From the NCBI RefSeq assembly GCF_003751085.1, contig NZ_RJJY01000002.1, forward strand, positions 2,294,001 through 2,358,000: DNA of 64,000 bases, given 5' to 3'. The position numbers were made by a program, and so were the translations under genes. The stretch's first letter is position 1. Each line of letters begins with the position of its first letter. This DNA comes from Micromonospora sp. Llam0 (lineage in GTDB: Bacteria; Actinomycetota; Actinomycetes; Mycobacteriales; Micromonosporaceae). Shown piece after piece: positions 9,011 to 16,407 of the stretch. The notes below the pieces were generated by a model. It had not been told where the DNA came from, searched no databases, and saw only the letters and a program-made list of their open reading frames with translations.

Positions 9011-9951
9011 GTCCGGTCTCCTGGTCCGGTGATGACGGCGTCGGGCCTGGCGCGGGGCCAGGTGACGTCGGTGGGTGTGTAGGGGTCGACCGCGCAGGTC
9101 AGCACGGCGGTGGCGCGGTCGCCGTCGAGTACGGCGGTCTGCGCGCCGAGCGCGGACAGGGCGGAGGCAGCGTGCTCGGCCCGGCGCAGCACCTCGGTGT
9201 CACGGCCTTTCTCGCCTCGGGCGGTGACCGCGATCGTGACCGTGCGCCACAGCGGGTCACGCCGCACGGCGAGATCATCGAGGAACTCCGCGTAGTCCTG
9301 GGCGGCTTCCGCCAGCGCCGGGTTGGCCAGGGTGTCGGCGGTATCGGCGATGCGTTGGGCGTGGCTGGACAGGTCCACCCGCTGGGCGGAGATGACGATC
9401 TGCACCGGCGACGACAAGCTGTTGAGCCAGCGACCGTACGCGCCGATGAGAGCGTTCTGCTCGTCGCCGGTACGCAGCCCGATGTTGACGGTGGTGCAGG
9501 CGACCAGGGCGACCGCCTGCGGCCCGGTGTCGATGACACCGGCGTCGCTGATCGCCGTGGCCGGCAGCCGCAGCGGCGGCACCGTCGCCGCCGGCGTGTC
9601 GGTGTCCGGCGCCCAGCCCGGCACCGCAGGCGGACGTGCGGACGTGGCAGGCGCGAGCCGCTTCGGGCCGCGGGTGTGCCGTATCGCGGACAGCAGCCAG
9701 GCATCCATCGACAGGCCGTCGCGGCGGCCCAGGGCCAGCACGACCGCCGCCCCGGCCAAAGGTGTGAGGATGGCGAACAGGACCGGCTGCGGCAACAGTG
9801 TGCCGACCGCCCGGAAGATGCCGTAGCCGATCACACCGGCCACGACCAGGATGGCCAACTGCCGCGCCGTCAAACCGTAGACGATCTTGTCTGGGGTGTC
9901 GACATCCGCAGGAATTCGGGCGCGCGGGGTGGCGTCGTCGCTATCGCGCAT
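9007..9951 (-). CDS. PrgI-family conjugation membrane protein
   Basis: A 314-residue protein; I take ATG 9951 (MRDSDDATPRARIPADVD) as the start. The N-terminal 100 residues match the PrgI pattern: KIVYGLTARQLAILVVAG, two membrane helices (AILVVAGVIGYGIF and VLFAILTPLAGAAVVLALG), then GLSMDAWLLSAIRH. The remaining 200 residues form a soluble domain carrying an SSPVQIVISAQRVDL segment, which actinobacterial PrgI fusions share with the VirB4 N-terminus. It lies between the tiny DELAxGVDLYTRAMK protein and VirB4 with short overlaps at both ends, so it is part of the tightly coupled transfer operon. Confidence 0.8.
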   Translation of the reverse strand: MRDSDDATPRARIPADVDTPDKIVYGLTARQLAILVVAGVIGYGIFRAVGTLLPQPVLFAILTPLAGAAVVLALGRRDGLSMDAWLLSAIRHTRGPKRLAPATSARPPAVPGWAPDTDTPAATVPPLRLPATAISDAGVIDTGPQAVALVACTTVNIGLRTGDEQNALIGAYGRWLNSLSSPVQIVISAQRVDLSSHAQRIADTADTLANPALAEAAQDYAEFLDDLAVRRDPLWRTVTIAVTARGEKGRDTEVLRRAEHAASALSALGAQTAVLDGDRATAVLTCAVDPYTPTDVTWPRARPDAVITGPGDRT

Positions 9952-10159
9952 CGCGGTCACCCCGCTCCACGACATCAGCGGCGCGCGCCTTCATGGCGCG
10001 GGTGTAGAGGTCCACGCCTTCGGCGAGTTCATCGACGCTGTATGAACGAATGGGTCGACCGGTGGGCCAGGCGATAGCGATGACGTCGAAGGTTTCCTCT
10101 GGGATGTCGGACCGCTTGGTGGTCTCGTACGCGGACGAGGGCGGCTGGTGGGTAGTCAT
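9941..10159 (-). CDS. 72-residue protein sharing the TrbL C-terminal motif
   Basis: The ATG at 10159 shares one base with the stop of the TrbL-like gene, and the end overlaps the PrgI gene by 11 bases. The C-terminal part reads GRPIRSYSVDELAEGVDLYT followed by RAMKAR. The same block, GRPARPYTRDELAAGVDLYT then RAMKSR, closes the TrbL-like protein immediately upstream. This points to duplication of a short peptide module, perhaps an interaction tag for the transfer machine. No membrane segment. No family recognised. Confidence 0.75.
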   Translation of the reverse strand: MTTHQPPSSAYETTKRSDIPEETFDVIAIAWPTGRPIRSYSVDELAEGVDLYTRAMKARAADVVERGDRDAR

Positions 10160-11469
10160 CAGGGTGCCTTTCGTGAGGACGAGCCGAAACGGGACTTCAT
10201 GGCGCGGGTGTAAAGGTCGACGCCTGCGGCGAGTTCGTCTCGGGTGTATGGCCGAGCCGGTCGGCCGGACGGGTAGACGACGCTCGTCCGGCCGCGTCCT
10301 GCGCCCGTCGGCCGCGGCACCTCGCCGCCAACCCGCGGCGCTGGGTCACCGGGCCGCGGCGAAGAGACAGCGGGCCGTAGGAAGCCGGCGGGCCGAGAGG
10401 TGTGCGACACCGACGACGGCGAAGCGGCGCGGGAGGCGCCGCCACCGGATCTCACCGGCCAGGGCCGGTTGACCGGTACGCCGCCCGCACCTTGCGGACC
10501 TCGGCGTCCGATGGCGGCACGGCCGGTAGGGCGACCACGACCCAGCCCGCGACTCAACCCCTGGGTGATCTGCTGGATCAGCACGACCCGCAGCATCGCC
10601 CCGAGCGGGTTGGGCTTGGACTGGGTGATGTATCGGCTCATCAGCCCGGGGATCTTGACGACACCCCACAGCAGGCACACGACGATGAGTAGATTCATCA
10701 CCGCTCCGGGATCGCCGCCGGGAATCGGCAGTCCCAGGACCGGGAAGTTGCTGTTCGGGTTGAGGAAGATGGTCAGTGTGGTGTGCAGGGCAACGGCCTG
10801 GATGACCACGGTGCCGAGCGTGCCGAGGATCGTGCGCCACCACAGCTTCGCAGCCCCTTCGGTCTGCGGTGTGCCGTGCAATGCCAAGGCAATGGGCGAC
10901 ACGCCCACCGCCACGACCAGCACCCCCAACCGGATGATCCACTGCACGATGAGAGCGCCGGCGAGAACCGCGATCAGCAGGGCGATGAGCAGCAGTAGGA
11001 AACTGATCGCGTTCGCCCCGGTCTGACCTTCGATCGCGCTGATCGTGGTGGCGCGTAACTGCTGCATCGAGCCAGGTGCGGTGATGTCCTGACTGGTTAT
11101 CGCGGCAGTGAAAGCGTTGGCCAGTCCGATGACCGTCGAACACAAGGGGACCGCGAAGTTGGCGCCGATCAGCCCGATGATCAGACGGGGAATAAGCTCA
11201 CCGGGCCCGTGCTTCGCCTGAATGGTGTCACGACCCAACACCAGGATCGCCATCCACAGGAACGCCAGCACGTAGCAGGCATTAACAATGCCTAGCGACG
11301 TGCTGGCGAAAGCGGTGACCTGTGGCAGCTGCGTGACATCCGGGCTGACGAACACAGTAGCCGACAACAGCTCCCACAGGGCGTTCAGCACACCCAGAAT
11401 GGTTTTGGCGAACCATTCGAGAATGCCGCTGATGATGCTGTCGACCATCCAGCCGCCCACGTCAGCCAC
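10159..11469 (-). CDS. TrbL/VirB6-like conjugation membrane protein
   Basis: A 436-residue protein; GTG 11469 (VADVGGWMVDSII) is chosen because it overlaps the pilin stop by a few bases. At least six hydrophobic segments are visible between residues about 20 and 300 (for example LLLLIALLIAVLAGALIV and LGVLVVAVGVSPIALALHG), with WWRTILGTLGTVVIQAVALH between them, typical of TrbL/VirB6-like channel proteins. The last 110 residues are Arg/Gly/Pro-rich and cytoplasmic-looking and end in the DELAAGVDLYTRAMK motif. It probably forms the inner-membrane part of the mating channel with PrgI and VirB4. Confidence 0.8.
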   Translation of the reverse strand: MADVGGWMVDSIISGILEWFAKTILGVLNALWELLSATVFVSPDVTQLPQVTAFASTSLGIVNACYVLAFLWMAILVLGRDTIQAKHGPGELIPRLIIGLIGANFAVPLCSTVIGLANAFTAAITSQDITAPGSMQQLRATTISAIEGQTGANAISFLLLLIALLIAVLAGALIVQWIIRLGVLVVAVGVSPIALALHGTPQTEGAAKLWWRTILGTLGTVVIQAVALHTTLTIFLNPNSNFPVLGLPIPGGDPGAVMNLLIVVCLLWGVVKIPGLMSRYITQSKPNPLGAMLRVVLIQQITQGLSRGLGRGRPTGRAAIGRRGPQGAGGVPVNRPWPVRSGGGASRAASPSSVSHTSRPAGFLRPAVSSPRPGDPAPRVGGEVPRPTGAGRGRTSVVYPSGRPARPYTRDELAAGVDLYTRAMKSRFGSSSRKAP

Positions 11470-11800
11470 CAATCCAGCCCTGAACGACTCCGAGCAAGAT
11501 CGGCGCAAGAACAGCGAGGGCGTAACCGAGAAGCGCGGACTTAAACGCGGACTTGGCCTTCTCGACTTCGGTGGGATCGCCGCCCGCAGCGAGATACCGT
11601 ATCCCGCCGATAGTGAGGAAAAGGGTCGCTACCCCCACGAGCAGGCCAATGATCCAGTTCGTGATGTTGGAAATGATCGTGGGCAGGTCGTAGGCGGCCA
11701 GGATCTGCGGCTCGGCCGCGAAAGCCGTGCCCGCCCCGGCGAGCACCGTCAACGTGGCGACAGCCACAACGACGACGCGGATGATGGTGCGGCGGAACAT
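11462..11800 (-). CDS. VirB2/TrbC-like pilin (Mbov_0395-type)
   Basis: A 112-residue protein from ATG 11800, preceded by GGAGGTG. It has a clear signal peptide (MFRRTIIRVVVVAVATLTVL, then AGAGTAFAA) and two further hydrophobic helices. Between them is the signature GGIRYLAAGGDPTEVEKAK, which marks the pilin-like conjugal proteins of Gram-positive bacteria and mycoplasmas. It should be processed and polymerised or inserted as the extracellular or channel subunit. It is the first structural gene of the transfer operon and overlaps the TrbL-like gene start. Confidence 0.82.
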   Translation of the reverse strand: MFRRTIIRVVVVAVATLTVLAGAGTAFAAEPQILAAYDLPTIISNITNWIIGLLVGVATLFLTIGGIRYLAAGGDPTEVEKAKSAFKSALLGYALAVLAPILLGVVQGWIGG

Positions 11801-11926
11801 GGTGGACACCTCCCGCCCCGGAATCCGGGGCTCGAAATAGGGGTTGAGGTGCGCCACCGGGACCGGGGCGGGCCGTGGGAGCAACGCTCCTTTCAGCCGT
11901 GCGTGGATCGGTGCGAACGCGGCCAC

Positions 11927-12817
11927 TCAGGCCGGCGCCGCCCCGATCCCGGGGGCACCGACACCGGCCGCTTCTCGGTCCGATGTCTTGCCCCCAAAAG
12001 CCCGCTGTTGGGTGGCCAACAACGCACCCGCGCCACGGTCGGCACCCAACAGCCGCCCAACAGCCCGACCGCTGACCCGTGGCCGCAACGGGATGAAGGC
12101 GAGTTCCCCCTCCGAGATCGCCTCCGCCAAACGCCGCTCCGCCCGCGCCCGCCACGCGCTGGCCGTGCTCGGCGCGATCCCGAGCTTCTTGGCGGCCTGC
12201 GCCACGGTGGCGGTTTCCATCCGGGTCGCCGCGATCAAGTTGGCCTCATCGGCGTCGACGACGCCGGCAGCGACCGCCCGCGCGAGCACCAGATCGGGGT
12301 GATCCCACGGCTGGATCGGGGCGATCGGCCCGGTCGCGTCGGTGTGGATGAGTTGGGCGTCGGAGTCGGCGTCGCGGGCCTTGCGGGCGGCCCGCAGACC
12401 GGCGTCGACCAGCCGGCCGCAGACGCGCGGCACGTCCAGGTCGATTGTCTTGAGCCGGGCGACGAACCCGACGAGCAGCTCGGAGTCCAGATCATCGGTG
12501 TCACCGCGCCAGCCGGCGGCGAGCATGCCGGCCACCCGGCGCAGGCGGGGCATCGCCGTCCCTACCGCAGCGACCACCCACGCGGGTCCGTCGCGGCGGG
12601 CACGCACGACCAGTTCCCGCCACACCGCGTCGCGGACCTCGGCCGGCGTCGCGGAAGACAGCAGCAGGGCACGCAGGTCGTCCAGGAGCACGATCGCGTC
12701 GGGTAGACCGGTGAAGCCTCGTCCGTCGAAGCCGACATGGCTCGGCGGCTGGACGAGAAGATCGAAGGCACGTTCGGCCGCGTCCAGCGGAGACGACGGC
12801 CAGGATGAAGCGGACAT
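11927..12817 (-). CDS. sigma-region-4-like HTH protein of the transfer operon
   Basis: A 296-residue protein from ATG 12817. Residues about 200-250 read NLIAATRMETATVAQAAKKL followed by GIAPSTASAWRARAERRL, a helix-turn-helix like sigma-70 region 4 or an RNA-polymerase-sigma-like plasmid protein. The rest is helical and Ala/Arg-rich. It opens the minus-strand conjugation block and sits beside the divergent control region holding most TGTTGGG copies, so it is the best candidate to bind that motif or to direct transcription of the block (inference). Its own 3' codons contain three of the motifs. Confidence 0.6.
   Translation of the reverse strand: MSASSWPSSPLDAAERAFDLLVQPPSHVGFDGRGFTGLPDAIVLLDDLRALLLSSATPAEVRDAVWRELVVRARRDGPAWVVAAVGTAMPRLRRVAGMLAAGWRGDTDDLDSELLVGFVARLKTIDLDVPRVCGRLVDAGLRAARKARDADSDAQLIHTDATGPIAPIQPWDHPDLVLARAVAAGVVDADEANLIAATRMETATVAQAAKKLGIAPSTASAWRARAERRLAEAISEGELAFIPLRPRVSGRAVGRLLGADRGAGALLATQQRAFGGKTSDREAAGVGAPGIGAAPA
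12006..12062. repeat. TGTTGGG motif cluster 3 (inside the HTH gene)
   Basis: One plus copy at 12006-12012 and two minus copies at 12045-12051 and 12056-12062. The two minus copies are 11 bp apart, one helical turn. They lie in the C-terminal coding part of the HTH gene. Confidence 0.65.
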
Positions 12818-13441
12818 GTGAACCTCGCGGGAATCGGGCGCCGCGCTGCAGCGACGCGAGACCCCCATCCGCGCACGTCGACCCAACAGCCCCATCCGGC
12901 CACGATCAGCCAAACCGTCGTGTTGGCGCAGGTCACAGCCCTGCACACCCAACGAACCCGTCCGCCCAGGTTCGGGCGGAGGCAAGCAGGCAGACACCCA
13001 ACAGTGCAGGTCAGCGCGTCGTTGGGCGCTGTTGGGCGGCAAGATCGCCACATCTCGTGGAGAGCGTGGTTTGCCCGCGCGGCGAGGCAAACTTGCTGGC
13101 ACCTCGGGTCTACAACCCCGGCCACACCGCCCAGATCCGCCGACACCTCGTCCACATGACGGTGCACGGCAGCGTCGGGGAGTTCCTGACCCGCGCCTGG
13201 CCAACCGCCGTCGCAGCTAGCAAGGCACCAACGGCTCCAACGGCCAGGCACCGCATCCCCCGAGCCCGGACCCCTTGTTGCCTACCCAACAGTCAGCCCC
13301 CGCCGTACCTGTTGGGTAGGCCCGCGTTGCCTGTTGGGCGCTGTTGGGTAACCCGGCTCCCGCCAATGCGGCGAGATGGCCCGCTGTTGGGCATTTGGTG
13401 GATGCGAACACGGCCAACCGGGCACGGGGGCCACCTGCCCC
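12818..13441. promoter_or_regulatory. divergent control region of the element, possible oriT
   Basis: This 624-base gap separates the minus-strand transfer operon from the plus-strand operon ending in the recombinase. It holds eight exact TGTTGGG/CCCAACA copies (12882, 12997, 13030, 13285, 13310, 13332, 13342, 13385) and near-matches. A small inverted repeat, GTTTGCC (13069-13075) and GGCAAAC (13086-13092), could be a nicking-site hairpin. No coding frame is convincing. Divergent promoters and possibly the transfer origin are expected here. Direct evidence is limited to the repeats. Confidence 0.5.
12882..13391. repeat. TGTTGGG motif cluster 4
   Basis: Eight copies of the heptamer in both orientations. 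The right part has four direct copies at 13310, 13332, 13342 and 13385 (spacings 22, 10 and 43 bp), again near whole helical turns. This is the densest cluster in the window and lies in non-coding DNA. Confidence 0.75.
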
Positions 13442-14161
13442 ATGACTGCTCATCCAGATCGCGACCCACACCGACTCGACCGCCGACCCACCGACTTCCC
13501 GACCGCGAATCCCGACGACTCACCCCGGGTCACCGGCGACGTCCCCATCACCGTGTGGCGACTCGACGACCACAGCGACTCCCCGCAGACGGCCGAACCC
13601 GACCCCGGCTTCGCGTCGCGGCTGGCCCGCCGACTCGTCCTCATCTACACCCGACACGGCGACACCATCGTCTCCCTCGACGACGACCCCCACCTGCAGA
13701 CGGCCGCCACCGAAGCCGGCCGCACGTACCTGTCCATCACCGAACCCGCCCACCTCGCTGACCTCGACCAGATCGAACAGCCCGTCACCCTGGTCACGCT
13801 GCACTGGCCCCGCGACGACCACTCACCCGCCGCAGACCGAATCGCCGACCTGTTCACCGCCTGCCGACTCATGATGGTCGGCGACGCGTGCGTCATCGCC
13901 GCCGTCCGCCCCCGCACCACGCCGGGCACGACATACGCCGACCACGCACACACGCTGCGCGCAGCCGCAAACGACGTCGGATTCACCCACATCCTGCAAA
14001 TCGTGGCCGTCAGCGCCGCCGGAAAGGGCGACCAGTTCACCTTCTACGCCAGCGAAGCCGACGCCGCCGAGGTAACCCGCCAGGCCATGTCCACGCCCGG
14101 CCGTCGAGTTCTACACATCGACCTGATGGTCTTCACCGCCCCGGTGAGTCGCGATGGCTGA
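13442..14161 (+). CDS. element protein resembling a degenerate DNA methyltransferase
   Basis: A 239-residue protein from ATG 13442. The segment RLVLIYTRHGDTIVSLDDDP followed by AATEAGRTYLSI has the layout of the SAM-binding region of amino-methyltransferases (LIxxxTxxGDxVLDPFxGSG then AAxxxGRxxxGI), but the Gly-rich FxGxG loop is replaced by SLDDDPH. A later YADHAHTLRAAANDVGFTHI segment resembles the substrate half of the same fold. I infer a methyltransferase-like protein that has probably lost catalysis, perhaps DNA-binding. It starts a plus-strand operon with the next small gene, which it overlaps by eight bases. Confidence 0.6.
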   Translation: MTAHPDRDPHRLDRRPTDFPTANPDDSPRVTGDVPITVWRLDDHSDSPQTAEPDPGFASRLARRLVLIYTRHGDTIVSLDDDPHLQTAATEAGRTYLSITEPAHLADLDQIEQPVTLVTLHWPRDDHSPAADRIADLFTACRLMMVGDACVIAAVRPRTTPGTTYADHAHTLRAAANDVGFTHILQIVAVSAAGKGDQFTFYASEADAAEVTRQAMSTPGRRVLHIDLMVFTAPVSRDG

Positions 14162-14504
14162 CCACGACGCACCACGAGTGCAGCCAGACGTTTCGCGACT
14201 CACCCCCCGACGTCAGACCAGTCCGCGCGACTCAGCGCGAGTCGCCGAAACCGATCCCCCAACTGGCTTGAAACCCGCAGGTGAGTCACGCTACGGTGCC
14301 GCCTCCGCAAGCCCGCGAGACGCATCAATCGGCCAACGCGGGCCGGACAGAAGCCGAGCGATCGTCCCGAGGCTCACCGCCCCGGACATCGTCCCGATCA
14401 CGGAGAAACAGCACCGTCAGGCCGTCGACATCCTCGCGGCCATGATCGTCTCCTGGGTCGAACGAAACGCCAGCGAACCGGCCGACGAGGGCCACACCCC
14501 GTAG
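14154..14504 (+). CDS. small hypothetical protein before the recombinase
   Basis: A 116-residue protein from ATG 14154 overlapping the previous stop. The first 70 residues are Arg/Ser/Pro-rich and disordered-looking. The C-terminus, PITEKQHRQAVDILAAMIVS followed by WVER, is a plausible amphipathic helix. Position between a DNA-related gene and the recombinase suggests a recombination accessory or control protein, but nothing in the sequence proves this. Confidence 0.55.
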   Translation: MADHDAPRVQPDVSRLTPRRQTSPRDSARVAETDPPTGLKPAGESRYGAASASPRDASIGQRGPDRSRAIVPRLTAPDIVPITEKQHRQAVDILAAMIVSWVERNASEPADEGHTP

Positions 14505-14506
14505 CC

Positions 14507-14540
14507 GTCGGGCCGCCGGATCCCATTCCGGCGGCCCGAC
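14507..14540. terminator. 13-bp perfect hairpin before the recombinase gene
   Basis: GTCGGGCCGCCGG (14507-14519) and CCGGCGGCCCGAC (14528-14540) are perfect arms around an 8-base loop. The hairpin starts just after the upstream stop codon and ends 23 bases before the recombinase ATG. It may end the upstream transcript and limit read-through into the recombinase, keeping integration or excision tightly controlled. Confidence 0.65.
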
Positions 14541-14563
14541 CACCCCTCTCGAAGGAATGCCAT

Positions 14564-16201
14564 ATGCCACGCAAATCGCGCCGCGCCAAGGCGACTCTCC
14601 CTCTAGCGGCTACACACCTGCGGATCGCCATCTACACCCGGCGGTCCACCGACGAAGAAAACCAGCCGTTCACCATCGAGGCCCAAGACACCAAACTCGA
14701 CGCCTACACCACCTCCCAGGACGGCTGGAGCATCATCGCGAAATTCTCCGACGACGCCTCCGGCGCCAGCCTCGACCGACCCGGACTGCAACGCGCGCTC
14801 GCCGCCGCACGCGCCGGCAAATTCGACGTCCTGCTGGTCTACCGCGTCGACCGATTCAGCCGCCGCATCAGCGACCTCGTCATGCTGCTCGACGAACTCG
14901 ACCAAGCCGGCGTCGTCTTCCGCTCCGCCACCGAACCCTTCGACACCTCCACCGCAGCCGGACGGATGCTCGTTCAAATGCTCGGCGTGTTCGCCGAGTT
15001 CGAACGAGAAATGATCATCGACCGAGTCATCAACGGCATGGAACGTAAGGCCGCCAAGGGCGAATGGACCGTCGGCGTCGCCCCCATCGGCTACGCCGTC
15101 AACCCGGCCACCAAACACCTACAGATCATCGGCGACGAGGCACCAACCATCGAAACGCTCTTCGACCTCTACACCGTCCGCCGCAAGGGCAGCCGCGGCG
15201 TCGCGGCGGAACTCAACCAACGCGGCCTGCTCCGCCGGGGCGGCAGGCGGTGGAGCTACAAGACCGTCATCGACGCACTCACCAACCCCGCCTACATCGG
15301 CAGCGTCGCATTCCGGGACATCCTCGCCGAGGACGCCCACCCACCCATCACCGACCGAGCCACATTCGCCCTCGCCCAGGAAATCCTGACCGAACGCGGC
15401 GAACACCCCGCCAAGTCCGCAGGCGCCGCCACCGACTACCACCTCACCGGCAAGATCCGCTGCCCGCGCTGCGGGCAGGCGTACCTCGGCACCTCCGCCA
15501 CCGGCAAACTCAAAAAGCGGTACCGCTACTACACCTGCTTCACCCGCAACCGGTACGGCACCGCCCACTGCAACGCCCCCCGCATCCAGGCCGACGTCCT
15601 CGACCAGACCGTCCTGCAGACCCTCGGATCGTTCTACCGAGACCGCACCGACCTGATCATGCAAGCCGTCACCGCAGCACATGACCGGCACCGAGCAGGG
15701 AACGCCGCCCTCGAAGCAGAGCTACGCACCGTCAAAGCCCAACTCACGCAGAAGGAAACGGTCATCGACCGGTACTTCACCGACTACGAAGACGGCAAGA
15801 TCGACAGATCCCTCCTGGAAACCCGCATCGCAAAGCTCTCCGACGACCTCACCCAACTCCGCCGACGGCACGACCGCCTCCAGATCCGCCTCGACAACCT
15901 GCCCGAGCCCGTCACCACCGACCAACTCGACACCCTCGGCACCGACATCACCCGCATCATCACCCACGGCACCGACCCCGAACGCAAGCAACTCTGCGAG
16001 CTACTCATCGAAGAAATCAAGATCAACACCGAGGCCGTCACGGCAACCCCCGTCTTCCGGGTAAACCCCGGCGCTACCGAGGCCCTCAACGCAACAAGCG
16101 CCCCGCCCAGAAACCTGGACGGGGCGCAAAAGCCCAGCTCGCGAGGTGTTCGCGAGCGTAGACCTTTAGTGGGCCGCCTGGGACTCGAACCCAGAACCTA
16201 A
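14564..16201 (+). CDS. large serine recombinase (integrase)
   Basis: A 545-residue protein; the start at 14564 follows GAAGGA. The resolvase domain begins at about residue 19 (LRIAIYTRRSTDEE, catalytic Ser28), with YRVDRFSRR and GRMLVQMLGVFAEFERE as in serine integrases. The recombinase domain is around 160-270 (GSRGVAAELNQRGLLRRGGR). A zinc ribbon follows (CPRCG, then YYTC and HC near 303-345), then a coiled coil. The extreme C-terminus, LVGRLGLEPRT, is encoded by a tRNA fragment read antisense. The protein should integrate and excise the element at that tRNA site. Its position against the att core supports this. Confidence 0.9.
   Translation: MPRKSRRAKATLPLAATHLRIAIYTRRSTDEENQPFTIEAQDTKLDAYTTSQDGWSIIAKFSDDASGASLDRPGLQRALAAARAGKFDVLLVYRVDRFSRRISDLVMLLDELDQAGVVFRSATEPFDTSTAAGRMLVQMLGVFAEFEREMIIDRVINGMERKAAKGEWTVGVAPIGYAVNPATKHLQIIGDEAPTIETLFDLYTVRRKGSRGVAAELNQRGLLRRGGRRWSYKTVIDALTNPAYIGSVAFRDILAEDAHPPITDRATFALAQEILTERGEHPAKSAGAATDYHLTGKIRCPRCGQAYLGTSATGKLKKRYRYYTCFTRNRYGTAHCNAPRIQADVLDQTVLQTLGSFYRDRTDLIMQAVTAAHDRHRAGNAALEAELRTVKAQLTQKETVIDRYFTDYEDGKIDRSLLETRIAKLSDDLTQLRRRHDRLQIRLDNLPEPVTTDQLDTLGTDITRIITHGTDPERKQLCELLIEEIKINTEAVTATPVFRVNPGATEALNATSAPPRNLDGAQKPSSRGVRERRPLVGRLGLEPRT
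16098..16127 (+). terminator. hairpin inside the 3' end of the recombinase gene
   Basis: GCGCCCCG (16098-16105) and CGGGGCGC (16120-16127) pair perfectly, followed by AAAAG. This looks like a terminator but sits about 25 codons before the recombinase stop. The last codons may therefore have been added by the flanking att sequence rather than being part of the original gene. Confidence 0.5.
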
Positions 16202-16212
16202 GGATTAAAAGT
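16170..16212 (-). other. tRNA-Lys(UUU) 3' fragment, putative att core
   Basis: Read on the minus strand, the block carries an anticodon loop CTTTTAA (anticodon UUU), the 3' anticodon-stem strand TCCTT, variable loop AGGTT, a perfect T-arm CTGGG-TTCGAGT-CCCAG, and the 3' acceptor strand GCGGCCC plus discriminator A. The 5' half of the tRNA does not follow: bases to the right of 16212 cannot complete the anticodon stem. This is therefore a truncated tRNA, as left by integration of a mobile element at a tRNA 3' end. CCA is not encoded. Confidence 0.85.
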
Positions 16213-16407
16213 TTGCATCACCGGCCACCCCGGCTGTTCAGGCCCTCCTGGCAATCGGCCTGACCTGCGGGAACGTGGCCGCGTTCAACTGAAGGTGGTC
16301 CACCATGGATCCATGGTGCTCCGTGGGTGCTCCCCTGTCCCAACGTACCCCCGGCACATACGAGTGCCAGGACGGCGGCGTGGAGGTCTCCGTCGGCTGG
16401 GCGCAGC
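16213..16407. other. short non-coding stretch with an 18-bp palindrome
   Basis: Between the tRNA fragment and the first decayed CRISPR repeat I see no gene. A perfect palindrome, CACCATGGATCCATGGTG, occupies 16301-16318. It could be a protein-binding site or simply a chance feature of a decayed array trailer. Confidence 0.4.

Noticed and set aside
1673..13391. TGTTGGG copies as TraB-type 8-bp transfer recognition sequences of Streptomyces plasmids
   Set aside because: The element encodes VirB4/VirD4/PrgI-type transfer proteins, not a TraB translocase, and the copies occur in both orientations and several clusters. Kept as an unexplained motif instead.
16170..16212. Complete tRNA gene
   Set aside because: Only the anticodon loop, T-arm and 3' acceptor are present; the bases to the right do not pair as a 5' half.
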